DNA from: JAIPFM01 sp964494325 | GTDB taxonomy: Bacteria > Planctomycetota > Phycisphaerae > Sedimentisphaerales > Anaerobacaceae | Direction of reading: 5' to 3' | Length of the DNA: 64,000 nucleotides | Assembly: GCA_964494325.1 (NCBI GenBank) | Contig: CAZBTJ010000006.1 | Coordinates: 1 to 64,000, forward strand | In this document: in pieces, positions 41,444-51,346 of the stretch | How the letters are laid out: each line of letters begins with the position of its first letter | How positions within the stretch are numbered: position 1 is the first letter of the stretch | Translations under genes and position numbers: made by a program | Notes under the pieces: model-generated | What the model was told of the DNA's origin: nothing | The model's database searches: none | The model's input: the letters and a program-made list of their open reading frames with translations, nothing else

Positions 41444-43046
41444 ATGCACGCCATTCTGGCCTCAAACGCTCCTGGATTTCCCACGCATCCAGTATCACCA
41501 GGGCTGCCATGTTTTCAACCACCGGGATAATACGCGGAACAATACAAGGGTCGTGTCGACCATGGACTTCTATGGTCTGATCCCGAAGCTCTGTATCCAC
41601 CGTCTTCTGCTGCTTGACTATCGAAGATGTGGGTTTGACTGCCATACGAATGATTATGGGATCGCCCGTGGAAATCCCACCCGAGATACCACCTGCATTA
41701 TTGCTAATGAACCCCTCACTGCTCATGCCATCATTAGACTCACTGCCCCGCATACGTGTCAGTTCAAAACCCTTGCCAATTTCAAAACCTTTGGTAGCAC
41801 CCAAACTCAACAATGCTTTGGCCAATCTGGCATCAAGCTTGTCAAACACAGGATCACCCAAACCAGCAGGCACTCCAAATATTTCCAGCTGAATCACGCC
41901 CCCCACAGAGTCCAGATCGTCTTTGGCAGCAATAATTGCAGCTTCCATGGCCTTGGCAGCCACAGGATCAGCACATCGCACCACATTGGATTCGATGACA
42001 GTGTGATCACAGGTTTGAGCCTTGATCCCGGCCACTTCAATGGCATGGCCTACAAAGGTTACGCCACGATCTTCCATGATCTTTCGAGCAACCGCCCCAC
42101 CCATGACGCGACCCGCAGTCTCTCGCCCGGAAGAACGTCCACCACCACGATGGTCACGAATACCATACTTTTTATAAAACGTAAAGTCTGCGTGCCCTGG
42201 CCTGAATAGTTCCTTGATACCTTCATACTTCGAAGAGTCTTGATCCTGATTGTAAATCACCATGGCAATAGGCGCACCAGTGGTCTTGCCTTCAAATACG
42301 CCCGACAAAATGTGCACACGGTCTTTTTCACTACGTGGAGTTACCACATCGCTCTGCCCAGGACGTCGTCGATTTAATTCCAACTGGATGTCTGCTTCGC
42401 TTATTCTGATACCAGGCTGCACGCCGTCCAATACCGCACCAATGACCGGGCCGTGACTCTCACCAAACGTGGTCACATGAATGATGTCTCCATAGGTGTT
42501 GCCCGCATGACTGCGAATGCTCATCTCACTGGTGATCTTCTGCATCACATCATCGGCCAACTCGCTGGGTGATTTTTCTGACGTATCAACCAAAATATCA
42601 GCGAAAGGTCGAATGACTTCATCCCTCAAAACAACCTCTTGTTCATACTGAGATCGTCCATCAGTCCCCTCCAGCCAGGGGGGAATGCCATTGGCTGTGG
42701 CCCGTTGCCACAGGATATCAGCCTCCGCCGACACCAATACAATCAAACCATTGGTTCGCAGGGCACGCCGATTGTCAGGCTCCATCATGATGGAGCCCCC
42801 TGTCACCACAAAATGCCAGTCAAGATCACAAACCTGCTGTGTGACTTCGCGTTCCAAGTTTCGAAAAAAGACCTCTCCATGCTCCACAAAGATCTCACGG
42901 CAAGTCAAAAAATGTCCATCGCGTTCTTCATGAAGTTGTTCAATTAATTCATCTGTTTCAATAATGGGCAAATGCGTGAGATCTACCAGCTCACGTCCCA
43001 AAGCACTCTTACCAGACCCCTTTGGACCAGCAATGACAATTTTCAT
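41442..43046 (-). CDS. Shikimate kinase - chorismate synthase fusion
   Basis: A 534-aa bifunctional enzyme for two steps of the shikimate pathway. Residues 1 to about 172 are shikimate kinase (AroK): P-loop GPKGSGKS (7-14), the shikimate site ETDELIEQ and GGSIM. From about 175 the protein is chorismate synthase (AroC): YGDIIHVTTFGESHG, RRRPGQSDVVTPR, RDHRGGGRSSGRETAGR and NAGGISGGISTG, with the FMN and EPSP binding residues. EPSP synthase, the step between, is not included. The arrangement could channel substrate or only couple expression (inference). Chorismate feeds the trp operon encoded 15 kb away. Confidence 0.95.
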   Translation of the reverse strand: MKIVIAGPKGSGKSALGRELVDLTHLPIIETDELIEQLHEERDGHFLTCREIFVEHGEVFFRNLEREVTQQVCDLDWHFVVTGGSIMMEPDNRRALRTNGLIVLVSAEADILWQRATANGIPPWLEGTDGRSQYEQEVVLRDEVIRPFADILVDTSEKSPSELADDVMQKITSEMSIRSHAGNTYGDIIHVTTFGESHGPVIGAVLDGVQPGIRISEADIQLELNRRRPGQSDVVTPRSEKDRVHILSGVFEGKTTGAPIAMVIYNQDQDSSKYEGIKELFRPGHADFTFYKKYGIRDHRGGGRSSGRETAGRVMGGAVARKIMEDRGVTFVGHAIEVAGIKAQTCDHTVIESNVVRCADPVAAKAMEAAIIAAKDDLDSVGGVIQLEIFGVPAGLGDPVFDKLDARLAKALLSLGATKGFEIGKGFELTRMRGSESNDGMSSEGFISNNAGGISGGISTGDPIIIRMAVKPTSSIVKQQKTVDTELRDQTIEVHGRHDPCIVPRIIPVVENMAALVILDAWEIQERLRPEWRA

Positions 43047-43170
43047 AGTATCACCTTAGTCTAAATGGAGCTACTTGCCCCAGCGTTTGTATTCAAGAAC
43101 CACAATTATGTCGATATTGACGCGAGATGTCAATCCCCTCTTTACTACTAGCCTTTCCATGCCTATCTAT

Positions 43171-43205
43171 AAAAAAAGCCTCAAGCAGAACTTTCTACTT
43201 GAGGC
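43171..43205 (-). terminator. Terminator of the SH3-domain protein gene
   Basis: Inverted repeat GCCTCAAG...CTTGAGGC (arms within 43178-43205, one mismatch), followed on the minus strand by seven Ts (43171-43177). It lies 26 nt past the stop at 43231. Confidence 0.88.
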
Positions 43206-43230
43206 CTGAATTGTCTTTTTCGAAGTCAGC

Positions 43231-44454
43231 CTATTCGACCAGTTGAATCTCTGTAAACTCAACCAAAGCACCCCCTGAATTCGGATAGGCCTTGATTTTG
43301 CCCACCAATCCAACCTTCTTGCCAAAGTAGAGTTTCATGTCCTTGCCCTTGGCAGCCCCTACGGCTTTAACGTAACAGATGGTCTTGCCTTTGATATCTT
43401 GTATCCTGAAACGCTGAACATCGGCATTACCTTCAAATATGGTCGACGGCTTAAGAATTCCAATCACCGCAAAACGTCCCATGTCCTTAACTTGAGCAAT
43501 ACGCTCAGCAAGGGCCTTATCAATCTTGTCCTGAGTCTGCACTAACTTCTGTTCTTGAGCAAATACCTGTTGAGACACTGAAATCGCCAATTCATAGCCT
43601 TGGATTTTCTTGAGCGTAAAATCTGCATACCGACCAGCACGTACTGTGTCCTTTCTGGCGGCCATCTCAGTCAGCTCTTTTTTGATCTCAGCGTAATCTT
43701 GCTCACCAATGGGCTTAACCAGTTGAACTTTGATTTTTTCACGTATTTCATAGTATTTTTTTAGCAGGGATGCTTCAGATGAAACGCCTTGGGCTGCATT
43801 AGGGTCTACCTTGGACACTGAAACAACAGGCGTATTAATATCGTCAGGTAGTTCCGCCGGATTGGGCAAAATAATTTGAGGTAAAGGTACAGGTTCATTG
43901 ATCTGGTTTAGATACCGGGCGCTAACCCACAAAAAACTGCCTTTAGGAGGGTGAATCTTGAAGTATCCATCCTTTTCTTCGGCTTTTAACTGAACTGTAT
44001 CACCTCGATTCACGACAGTTTGAACCACATTGGAACTGCTAGGCTCTCTGTAATCAGATCCAGCATACACCTGAATATTCTTGCCTGTTACAATACCCGT
44101 GGTTGGAAAGTCAGCATTGATGGCAATATACTTCATAGCTATCCAAGAAAAACTACCAGGAGGTGGCACAATCTTGGCCCAGCCTTCTTCCTCGCCCAAC
44201 ACTTCCACGGTGTCAGCCACATTAAGTCTGCCACATTCGTAGGTTTTCATGCCCTTGCCAGAGCGAATATTGACGGCGGTGCCAGTCACTTCAGCCTTGT
44301 AAGGAAAACCAGGTTGTAGCGACGTTATGGATGTTTGAGCAGAAGCTATTGAAAAAAAAGCACTTACAAAGAGAATGGCAGCTATCCACCCCTTGACAAA
44401 CGTACCCGTTTTTTCTTGACGGACGTCCTGGATAGTATCACAACGAGCCTGCAT
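43231..44454 (-). CDS. Exported protein with two bacterial SH3 domains
   Basis: A 407-aa protein with an N-terminal membrane or signal segment (about 21-40). Two bacterial SH3 domains follow: the first has GTAVNIRSGKGMKTYECGRL (56-75) and WAKIVPPPGSFSWIAMKYI; the second has GKNIQVYAGSDYREPSSSNV and FKIHPPKGSFLWVSARYL. A Pro-rich linker leads to a predicted coiled coil (about 235-325) and a C-terminal OB-like beta domain (FAVIGILKPSTIF ... GLVGKIKAY). The SH3 domains probably bind peptidoglycan. AAGGAG supports ATG 44454. Confidence 0.8.
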   Translation of the reverse strand: MQARCDTIQDVRQEKTGTFVKGWIAAILFVSAFFSIASAQTSITSLQPGFPYKAEVTGTAVNIRSGKGMKTYECGRLNVADTVEVLGEEEGWAKIVPPPGSFSWIAMKYIAINADFPTTGIVTGKNIQVYAGSDYREPSSSNVVQTVVNRGDTVQLKAEEKDGYFKIHPPKGSFLWVSARYLNQINEPVPLPQIILPNPAELPDDINTPVVSVSKVDPNAAQGVSSEASLLKKYYEIREKIKVQLVKPIGEQDYAEIKKELTEMAARKDTVRAGRYADFTLKKIQGYELAISVSQQVFAQEQKLVQTQDKIDKALAERIAQVKDMGRFAVIGILKPSTIFEGNADVQRFRIQDIKGKTICYVKAVGAAKGKDMKLYFGKKVGLVGKIKAYPNSGGALVEFTEIQLVE

Positions 44455-44575
44455 TTTTGTTCTCCTTAACTTGTGCTTATCAGCTTTTCAATACTGGAAA
44501 GTCCCATGATCATCTTTTGGAAGTTGAAGTTACCACCGGCATGACCGGTTGTCAATGTGTTTTTGACACGGGTAG

Positions 44576-45769
44576 CTATTGGCCGGCTTTCAGACGTTTG
44601 AGTTCATTTTCACACATGGTCATTTGGTCTGGATCAGTCAACTTTTCGGACGCCAAAGACAGGTGTTTAATGGCTTGATCTGACTGGTGAAGATAGCGTG
44701 CATAAATCAGCCCTAGCATCAGCATGACCTGATTTAGATGCTCATACTGTTTATAATGCAGAAGAAATTGCTCGTACGCGATGGCAGACTCCGTATAGCG
44801 GCCTTCACTGGCCAATTGATTGGCCACATCAAGCAGGGATTTATGTGCAATGATCTGTTCCTTATCTAATGCCATAAGTTCAAGATACACCTCTGCTGCC
44901 AAAGACAGGTTGTGTTCACTGATTCGTGTGGCAATAGTCCCTCTCAAAGCTTGAATCTGGGCTTCTTTTTCCAACTGTTCTGGCGTTTTCGACACCACCT
45001 TGGCCCGCACCGAACGTCTTCCGGAAGTTGTTGCATTCACATCAAAAGGATTGTATCCTGCAGAGATGGCGTCTCTGTAATGACGACGTCGGTTCCATTG
45101 TTGGATCATGTCCCACAAATCAAATTGACTCTTCTGAATCCACCCGGCAGCCACGCACAGCACCATCACACCAATCCCGTACACATACCCTGCAATATGA
45201 GCATCATAAGCCACGCCACCATCAGACGCTGCCAACATGTTGTCAATCAGAATCAGCTTAAGGCCAATGAACCAAATGGCCGGAATATCAAATGTACCAA
45301 TAAAAATAAACCAATATAAGACAGTAATCAAAGTCTGCGGAAACAAAACCAGATAAGCCCCGGTCACAGCTGCCACGGCCCCACTGGCCCCCAAGGTGGA
45401 AACCGGTGAGTTCATATGAAGGAGCGTGTGGCCCAGACCACTGAAAATGGCGCCTAAGAGATAAAAAAACAGGTATTTCGAGTGTCCCAGTTTGTCATTA
45501 ACACTATTGCCAAACATGTACAAAAAAAACATGTTTCCCACAATATGCCACGTGTTAGCGTGTAAGAATGCGTAGGTCAAGAACTGCCAATATCGCCATT
45601 GCGCAGGTGTCAGCATCATACTATACACCCAAGGCCGTTTTATGGTCATGCCAGTGTATGGATCTGCCGCAAATTGCGTTAGATAGATGAGTACATTTAT
45701 CGCGATAAGCGCATAATTGGCATAGGGCGTTTGGCGTGGTCTAATACTGGTGCGTATGGGAAGTAGCAT
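44576..45769 (-). CDS. Rhomboid intramembrane protease with helical-repeat tail
   Basis: A 397-aa inner-membrane serine protease. The rhomboid core (about 15-210) has six membrane helices, the HIVGNMFFLYMFG motif, catalytic Ser129 in GASGAV and His191 in AHIAGYVYG. After a basic linker (RRRHYRDAISAG), residues 270-397 form helical TPR-like repeats (EVYLELMALDKEQIIAHKSL, TESAIAYEQFLLHY, YLHQSDQAIKHLSLASEKL) that probably bind partners in the cytoplasm. Substrates are unknown. It lies divergent to the second M24 peptidase. Confidence 0.92.
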   Translation of the reverse strand: MLLPIRTSIRPRQTPYANYALIAINVLIYLTQFAADPYTGMTIKRPWVYSMMLTPAQWRYWQFLTYAFLHANTWHIVGNMFFLYMFGNSVNDKLGHSKYLFFYLLGAIFSGLGHTLLHMNSPVSTLGASGAVAAVTGAYLVLFPQTLITVLYWFIFIGTFDIPAIWFIGLKLILIDNMLAASDGGVAYDAHIAGYVYGIGVMVLCVAAGWIQKSQFDLWDMIQQWNRRRHYRDAISAGYNPFDVNATTSGRRSVRAKVVSKTPEQLEKEAQIQALRGTIATRISEHNLSLAAEVYLELMALDKEQIIAHKSLLDVANQLASEGRYTESAIAYEQFLLHYKQYEHLNQVMLMLGLIYARYLHQSDQAIKHLSLASEKLTDPDQMTMCENELKRLKAGQ

Positions 45770-45898
45770 AAGCTTTACTATTGTTAGGTTGCTGTGTTTG
45801 GTTCAGTCATTATTTCCAAAAAAATACTTTATTTTGTGCGGAATTGCCATTACTCAATAGTTTTATTCCTGATATGCAGCCTAAAAAATGGAGCTTCC

Positions 45899-47014
45899 AT
45901 GGACAATCTATACATGAAACAACGAGTCAAAAAGGTGCAAAACTTCATTAGACACAAGAAAATCGAATGTCTTTTGCTCATCACTCCAGCCAATGTCACC
46001 TATACCACGGGCTTCACAGGGCACGACAGTTGGGCTGCCATTACGCCACACCGAATTTATCTGCTCACAGACAGCCGCTACACGGAACAAGCGGAAAAGG
46101 AATGCGAACACTGCCAGATCCTGGAACGCTCAGGCTCAATGCCACAACTTGTGGCAGGCCTGTGCAAACGTCTCCAAATGCTCAGAACCCTGCACATAGA
46201 AAACGCTGTCACTTGCGCCAGCTTTTCAGCACTGAAGAAAGCCATCCCAGTTTCGATAAAGACCACGTCATCAATAGAAGATCAAAGAAGCATCAAAGAT
46301 CCACAGGAATGCAAGATTACACGCCAGGCCATTCGTTTGGCCATTACCGCGTTTGAACATACCGTTCAGGAGATCCGACCAGGTTTGAGAGAGTTCGAAG
46401 TTGCGGCCCTGCTCGATTATCATATACATAAGCAAGGCGCCACCAACGCATTCGATACGATCGTGGCATTCGGGCCCAATGGATCACGCCCCCACCATCA
46501 GCCTGGCTCACGTAAGCTCAAAGCCAACGATACCATACTCATGGACTTTGGCGCCAGATACCGGGGATATTGCAGTGATATCACGAGAAGCTTTGCAATT
46601 GGACGTACAACCCGCTTGTTTGACAAAGTCTATCAAACAGTAAAGCAGGCCCAGTTGGCAGCCATTGCAGCGATGAAGCCCAATGTGAAACTTTCAGACG
46701 TGGATCAAGAAGCCCGCCATGTGATTGAGAAGAATGGATTTCCTGTGTACGGGCACGGCACGGGACATGGCATTGGCCTCGATATCCACGAAACACCCAG
46801 CATCAATCCGGAGACATCGGGCAAGGCGCAATCTGGACAAATCATCACAGTGGAACCAGGCATCTACCTTCCAGGTAAATTAGGTATCCGTCTGGAAGAA
46901 GATGTTTTGATTACTGACAAGGGCACAAAAGTTCTAACTCAAGCATGCCAACAGGTTTCAAGATTAGAAGACTACCAGAGATTAACGGGGCGCAGGCATA
47001 CCAGTACGGGTTGA
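45899..47014 (+). CDS. Xaa-Pro aminopeptidase/dipeptidase, M24B family (second copy)
   Basis: A 371-aa predicted cytoplasmic metallopeptidase. Metal ligands are Asp in LMDFGARYRG, Asp in CSDITRSF, His in GHGTGHGIGL, Glu in VEPGIYL and Glu in LEEDVLIT. I use ATG 45899 (MDNLYMKQRVKKVQ) with GGAG 8 nt upstream; extension to 45794 adds a hydrophobic segment foreign to the family. It is shorter than the copy at 5906-7087 and closer to bacterial PepP/PepQ. Its last 33 nt overlap the end of the convergent lipoprotein gene. Confidence 0.92.
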   Translation: MDNLYMKQRVKKVQNFIRHKKIECLLLITPANVTYTTGFTGHDSWAAITPHRIYLLTDSRYTEQAEKECEHCQILERSGSMPQLVAGLCKRLQMLRTLHIENAVTCASFSALKKAIPVSIKTTSSIEDQRSIKDPQECKITRQAIRLAITAFEHTVQEIRPGLREFEVAALLDYHIHKQGATNAFDTIVAFGPNGSRPHHQPGSRKLKANDTILMDFGARYRGYCSDITRSFAIGRTTRLFDKVYQTVKQAQLAAIAAMKPNVKLSDVDQEARHVIEKNGFPVYGHGTGHGIGLDIHETPSINPETSGKAQSGQIITVEPGIYLPGKLGIRLEEDVLITDKGTKVLTQACQQVSRLEDYQRLTGRRHTSTG

Positions 47015-47434
47015 GGAATCTCCACCTTGCGGCCCCAGAGTGAATGAACCAGACTTGACGTCGTAGACGAAGTAGCCATTAGAAAGTGAAAATATCCAAA
47101 CACTCTCGCCATTGACCTTCAATACCACTTCGGCCTTTCTCTCTCCCACATAAATATACGCGCCACCATGATTCTTTAGAGCGTCCCTTAATGCCATACC
47201 ATGAAAATAGACCTGCTGGTCCGTAAAACCACAACGTTTCATGATGTCGAAAATGGCTGGCGCGTCTAAGTCAACGGCATTACCGTTTCTCTGAGGCACA
47301 ATCCGTATCTTTTCAACGCGATCGGATTTGTCCTTACTACTACTTGAACAACCCATCAAGCCCAATAAGCACAATGCAACCATAATTGCCATCGCCAAAG
47401 ACCGACTTTGTCTAGTTGATTGAATAGACTTCAC
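46982..47434 (-). CDS. Small lipoprotein, last gene of the secretin cluster
   Basis: A GTG start at 47434 (AAGGG upstream) gives 150 aa with a lipoprotein signal: SLAMAIMVALCLLGLMG then Cys-Ser-Ser-Ser-Ser-Lys. The mature part (about 30-150) is a small alpha/beta domain (IFDIMKRCGFTDQQVYFHGM, YIYVGERKAEVVLKVNG, VWIFSLSNGYFVYDVKSGSFTL) that I cannot name. It starts 22 nt after the secretin stop codon on the same strand. Small lipoproteins next to secretin genes often act as pilotins, which is the suggestion here (inference). An ATG at 47470 overlapping the secretin end is an alternative start. Confidence 0.75.
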   Translation of the reverse strand: MKSIQSTRQSRSLAMAIMVALCLLGLMGCSSSSKDKSDRVEKIRIVPQRNGNAVDLDAPAIFDIMKRCGFTDQQVYFHGMALRDALKNHGGAYIYVGERKAEVVLKVNGESVWIFSLSNGYFVYDVKSGSFTLGPQGGDSSTRTGMPAPR

Positions 47435-47456
47435 AGTATTGCCCTTTCGTTCTGAC

Positions 47457-50400
47457 TCAATTATAAGCATTACGACTTTCCGCTATGGTTCTACGCAATT
47501 CAGCCTGGAAACTATCAAATGTACCAGGAAGATTTTGATTTGTCTTATTCTGATACCTTGGAGGCTGAGATGCATTCATCGAATTATCCAGTGGCCTATT
47601 CACGGGATTATTCGACATGGCATTCAGATCGTTCATTGTGCTAGTGTTATTGAACATCCCCCCACCCATCAATGGTTCCTTGGGTGCTTCAACCACTGGC
47701 TCGGGTTTCGCCATGGGCGGTCTTACATTGCCACTGCCAGGCCGTACAATATTGGCTGTCACAAATATGGCGACATCTCTTGTGGCGACATCTTTTTTGG
47801 TGTTGTCGAACAGTTTGCCAATAAGAGGAATCCGACTCAAGCCTGGCGTCCTTTTCTCTTTGATTTGTCTTCTGTTTTCATTCAAGCCAGCAATGACAGC
47901 CGAACCACCGTCCTTGACTGTCACCCTACCACTTGAGGTACGTCTGGTGACCACAGGCAAACCGCTGCTTCGACCGCTGGGATTGCTGTCACTCAACTCG
48001 ACCGCAATGTCCATCATGATGTCATCTTCCGAGCCAATGTAGGGCGTAATACTCAGCTTGACGCCAGATTCAATCATCTCCATTTCTGATTGGCTGTATA
48101 TCTGAGCATTCTGTGTTTGAGGTGTCAGCATAAAATATTCTTCTGTGATGACAGACATTTCAGATAGATGACCATCCTGAGCCATGGCTGAAGGGCTTGC
48201 AATCATTTGAGCCTTGTCATTTTCCTGGAGTAGATTCAAGCCCAAAGTCAAGGCGTTTGTAAAGGTATTTCCCAGAGAGTATCCCAATTGAACACCCCAT
48301 ATTCCCTTGCCGCCTGAATCGTAATCAGCGTTTATAGCCTCTCCCCTGGAATGCGAAGCGAACAGACCTCCGGTCGCACTGGGCCAGGACCATTCAATAC
48401 CCATATTCAGCAAATCTCCTTCTTCCATGACAACCACACGAGATTTCAACAGAACCTGAGGTCTTGTCATATCAAATGATTTCAGGTCACTGATGATTCT
48501 CTTAACATAAGAGGGTGCCGCCGTAATTGTAACCAAATGCCCTTTGGGTTCAGCCCTGACATATTGCTTGAATGCTATTGACAACATGGCCACCGCAGCC
48601 TCCGCAGTGATGTATGTCATCTTGTAACTTTGAGTAATGGTACCTGGAATAAAAGCAGCATTGCCCGCACTCATCGTAGAGACAAGATAGTAATTGGGCG
48701 TCTTTGTCCAAGTATAGTTGGTACCGGCCAGCATAATGTCCAAGATAGTTTCCAAAGGCCCAGATTCAAAGGAGGCAAATGATTGTAACAGAACCTCTGC
48801 ATCAGCAATAATCGGTATCCCAATCTCCTGCGTGATGATTTGGAAAGCCTCTTGTATCTCCTCACCCTGAAAATTCTGACCTGTGACCCAGGGGCCTTTA
48901 TCTGCCATATTAGGATCTGACTCAGAGCGTCTTGCCACATCATTGGCCGTGTTTAACTGGCCCTTAAGCTCCTTGATTTGCTCAACCAAGTATTTGTAGC
49001 CCGCCTCCTCCTCCATGCCCGGACCGAAGTCCCCGATCGTAGGCATCGTATCGTTCGCATCCTCCAAAGCAGCAAAACTGCCCTCAGATGGTAAGAAGCT
49101 GGGCGTGCCGCGGGTGTCCCTAATGGGTCTAGGAGCGGGTTTGGTCCCCTCATCACGACTGAACGGAGTTTCTATGGCACTGTTATTATTCTCTGGAGTG
49201 ACATTATTCGCAACAGGTGCCCTTGGACGAGGCTTCGTCATGTCAATATTGGCAGTGACAGGGTCTACAAAAGGTAATACCTCATCGATTTCCATACTGG
49301 GCTTTGTCATGGCAATTTCACCCGTCCAGCCATACGGCACCTCGACCTTGTATTCACCTCTTGAATTCGTAATGGTAGCACCACCGCCATTGTTTGCCGA
49401 CATGCGTACTTCAGACAATGCTTCCCCATCAAACTGAAGCATACCTGAGATCGTGAGCATTTGGATCTTGCCAAGAAAATTAACCTCGCGATCATAGGCC
49501 ATTGGGGCTATGTCCATTGTATTGTTCTGACAGATAAAACCAAGTTTACCAACAGATAGTTTTCCTGTTTCGCCATGCTCCAGTCCCAACTCGTAATGTC
49601 CCTGGGCATCCGTAGCAGTCCTGAGACCTCCCAGAGCACCAAACATGATGATCGCATCTTGGACAGGGCCATTGGGTGACGTCACAATACCCGTCACTTT
49701 GTACACGATTTTTGAAGCAATATAGTCTGTATTTGAATAGTAATTCTCTTTTACTTTTTCATATATATTGGAAGGCGGATCAAATTGATATCCCGCTAAT
49801 TCGGGCGTAATCGTGCCTGACCAGTTGTAGGGCACCACAACCTTGTACATCCCACCAAGATCTGTCACATACCGACCCGCCGGGCCTTTCATGACAACAC
49901 CAGGCAAACCAATAGAGCCAGTAATCTCAAAGGTCTTTGGAATGGCCTGATAACTCTCCCCGGTTTTGTTTTCTGTCAATGTGGAATATTGCTTTGATGC
50001 GGGCGTGAAATCAAACCCTTCTTTCCTGGGAATAACAGAGTATGAAGAACCATATCGAACCTTGACTTGATAGCTACCTTGAGCATTTGAAACAACAATC
50101 TGACCATCTAGATCAACCAACCCCTCCAACTGAACATTTGGCTGGCCCGTTGTACCACCAATGGTATAGAAGATCTCTTGGGGTGTAAAATTCTTCTCAA
50201 CCAAATTTGCCATCACTCTTTCCAACAGGATCTCGACTGGCTGAAAGTAATAGCCATCCTTCTTTGGAACAATATCTCCCTGTACACCCCAGTTCAGTTC
50301 AAAAGAATAATTCCCCATGGCATCAGAATAGGTATCTCCACCTGGATATCTAATAGGCACATGTTCTGCCCCTACATTGCCTGACACTGTATATCGGAGT

Positions 50401-51194
50401 TGTGTGGCGTAATAGTCAACAACCATAGGTGCCATGACGCTCGTATAGGGCGTTTCGGCTGGCTCAAAAGTGTGGCCCTCTCTTACTGGCGTTACAATGC
50501 CTGTCCAGTTATGCGGCACCTCAGCAGTGTAGCGACCATTTGCCCCGGTTTTAGGATTACCAGGTAATCCCTTGAGCGTCACATTTGAAAGAGGGCTCCC
50601 CTCTGCCACTGCAGTCCCAGACACAAGGTATTTCTTGATATCATGCTTAAACAGTTTACCAGGCTGATTATACTTGACAGGATCAAAGTCAAGGGACGCT
50701 GGTGTAAAGGTATACCCTTCAAGTTCTGGGATAATTGAGCCATTAAAACCGTAATTTACGGTAACAGAAAACTTGCCATCTCTATCAGACACAACCATGC
50801 CCGGGAATCCCATGAGTACTACACCAGGTAGCCCCACTGAACCAGAAATTGCAAACGTCTTTTGTCTTGCCTGAAAGTCGATCGAACTTTGGTCTTTTAT
50901 TACAGAACCTAAAGGGAAACTTGTGGGGCTGAAATCATAGCCTTCAAACCTTGGAATAACTGTCCCCTTCCAATTGTAATCAACAATGACGGAATAGTTT
51001 CCAGAGGCGTCTGAAACAATTGTTCCGGGAAGACCGCCGAGTGCCACATTGGCAACGCCAACTGAGCCCGAAATTGTAAATTGTTTCCTTCGAACCCTCG
51101 TAAGGGATTGAGCGTTTACATCTGCTGCAAGCAACAGTACACACCCAATAAAAATACCACTCGAAAGAATCGTATTGATATGTTTCCTGGCCAT
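47457..51194 (-). CDS. Secretin with eight N-terminal beta-sandwich repeats
   Basis: A 1245-aa exported protein. After the signal peptide (about 8-28), eight repeats of 75-90 residues span about 35-660. The best copies share SGSVGLPGVVLMG, a D-x-x-G-x-Y/F-x-V turn, a W-x-G-x-I/V-x-P motif and EGYxFxP, like carboxypeptidase-regulatory beta-sandwiches. A Pro/Asn-rich linker and short coiled coil (about 670-780) follow, then a secretin N-domain (TYITAEAAVAMLSIAFKQYV) and the secretin barrel (RPQVLLKSRVVVMEEGDLL, ASPSAMAQDGHL, GVKLSITPYIG, GGSAVIAGLNENRR, IPLIGKLF), plus a Pro/Asn-rich tail. No ATPase or pilus genes adjoin. ATG 51194 has AAAGGG upstream and fits the signal peptide. Confidence 0.88.
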   Translation of the reverse strand: MARKHINTILSSGIFIGCVLLLAADVNAQSLTRVRRKQFTISGSVGVANVALGGLPGTIVSDASGNYSVIVDYNWKGTVIPRFEGYDFSPTSFPLGSVIKDQSSIDFQARQKTFAISGSVGLPGVVLMGFPGMVVSDRDGKFSVTVNYGFNGSIIPELEGYTFTPASLDFDPVKYNQPGKLFKHDIKKYLVSGTAVAEGSPLSNVTLKGLPGNPKTGANGRYTAEVPHNWTGIVTPVREGHTFEPAETPYTSVMAPMVVDYYATQLRYTVSGNVGAEHVPIRYPGGDTYSDAMGNYSFELNWGVQGDIVPKKDGYYFQPVEILLERVMANLVEKNFTPQEIFYTIGGTTGQPNVQLEGLVDLDGQIVVSNAQGSYQVKVRYGSSYSVIPRKEGFDFTPASKQYSTLTENKTGESYQAIPKTFEITGSIGLPGVVMKGPAGRYVTDLGGMYKVVVPYNWSGTITPELAGYQFDPPSNIYEKVKENYYSNTDYIASKIVYKVTGIVTSPNGPVQDAIIMFGALGGLRTATDAQGHYELGLEHGETGKLSVGKLGFICQNNTMDIAPMAYDREVNFLGKIQMLTISGMLQFDGEALSEVRMSANNGGGATITNSRGEYKVEVPYGWTGEIAMTKPSMEIDEVLPFVDPVTANIDMTKPRPRAPVANNVTPENNNSAIETPFSRDEGTKPAPRPIRDTRGTPSFLPSEGSFAALEDANDTMPTIGDFGPGMEEEAGYKYLVEQIKELKGQLNTANDVARRSESDPNMADKGPWVTGQNFQGEEIQEAFQIITQEIGIPIIADAEVLLQSFASFESGPLETILDIMLAGTNYTWTKTPNYYLVSTMSAGNAAFIPGTITQSYKMTYITAEAAVAMLSIAFKQYVRAEPKGHLVTITAAPSYVKRIISDLKSFDMTRPQVLLKSRVVVMEEGDLLNMGIEWSWPSATGGLFASHSRGEAINADYDSGGKGIWGVQLGYSLGNTFTNALTLGLNLLQENDKAQMIASPSAMAQDGHLSEMSVITEEYFMLTPQTQNAQIYSQSEMEMIESGVKLSITPYIGSEDDIMMDIAVELSDSNPSGRSSGLPVVTRRTSSGRVTVKDGGSAVIAGLNENRRQIKEKRTPGLSRIPLIGKLFDNTKKDVATRDVAIFVTANIVRPGSGNVRPPMAKPEPVVEAPKEPLMGGGMFNNTSTMNDLNAMSNNPVNRPLDNSMNASQPPRYQNKTNQNLPGTFDSFQAELRRTIAESRNAYN

Positions 51195-51346
51195 AAAATT
51201 ACATCCCTTTCTGTCGTCGGTGTTAGGCATGTCCAACACCTAGAGTATCTTACCTTGTATCGGCAAAGTACATTCGCACATTAACAAAATAAGGTAACCG
51301 ACGCATAACCCTCATTACCTGACCAACCTCCACTGTCCGCCATTAG

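Noticed and set aside
41553..42209. 218-codon forward frame opposite the aroK-aroC gene
   Set aside because: Antisense of conserved chorismate synthase; composition is not protein-like.
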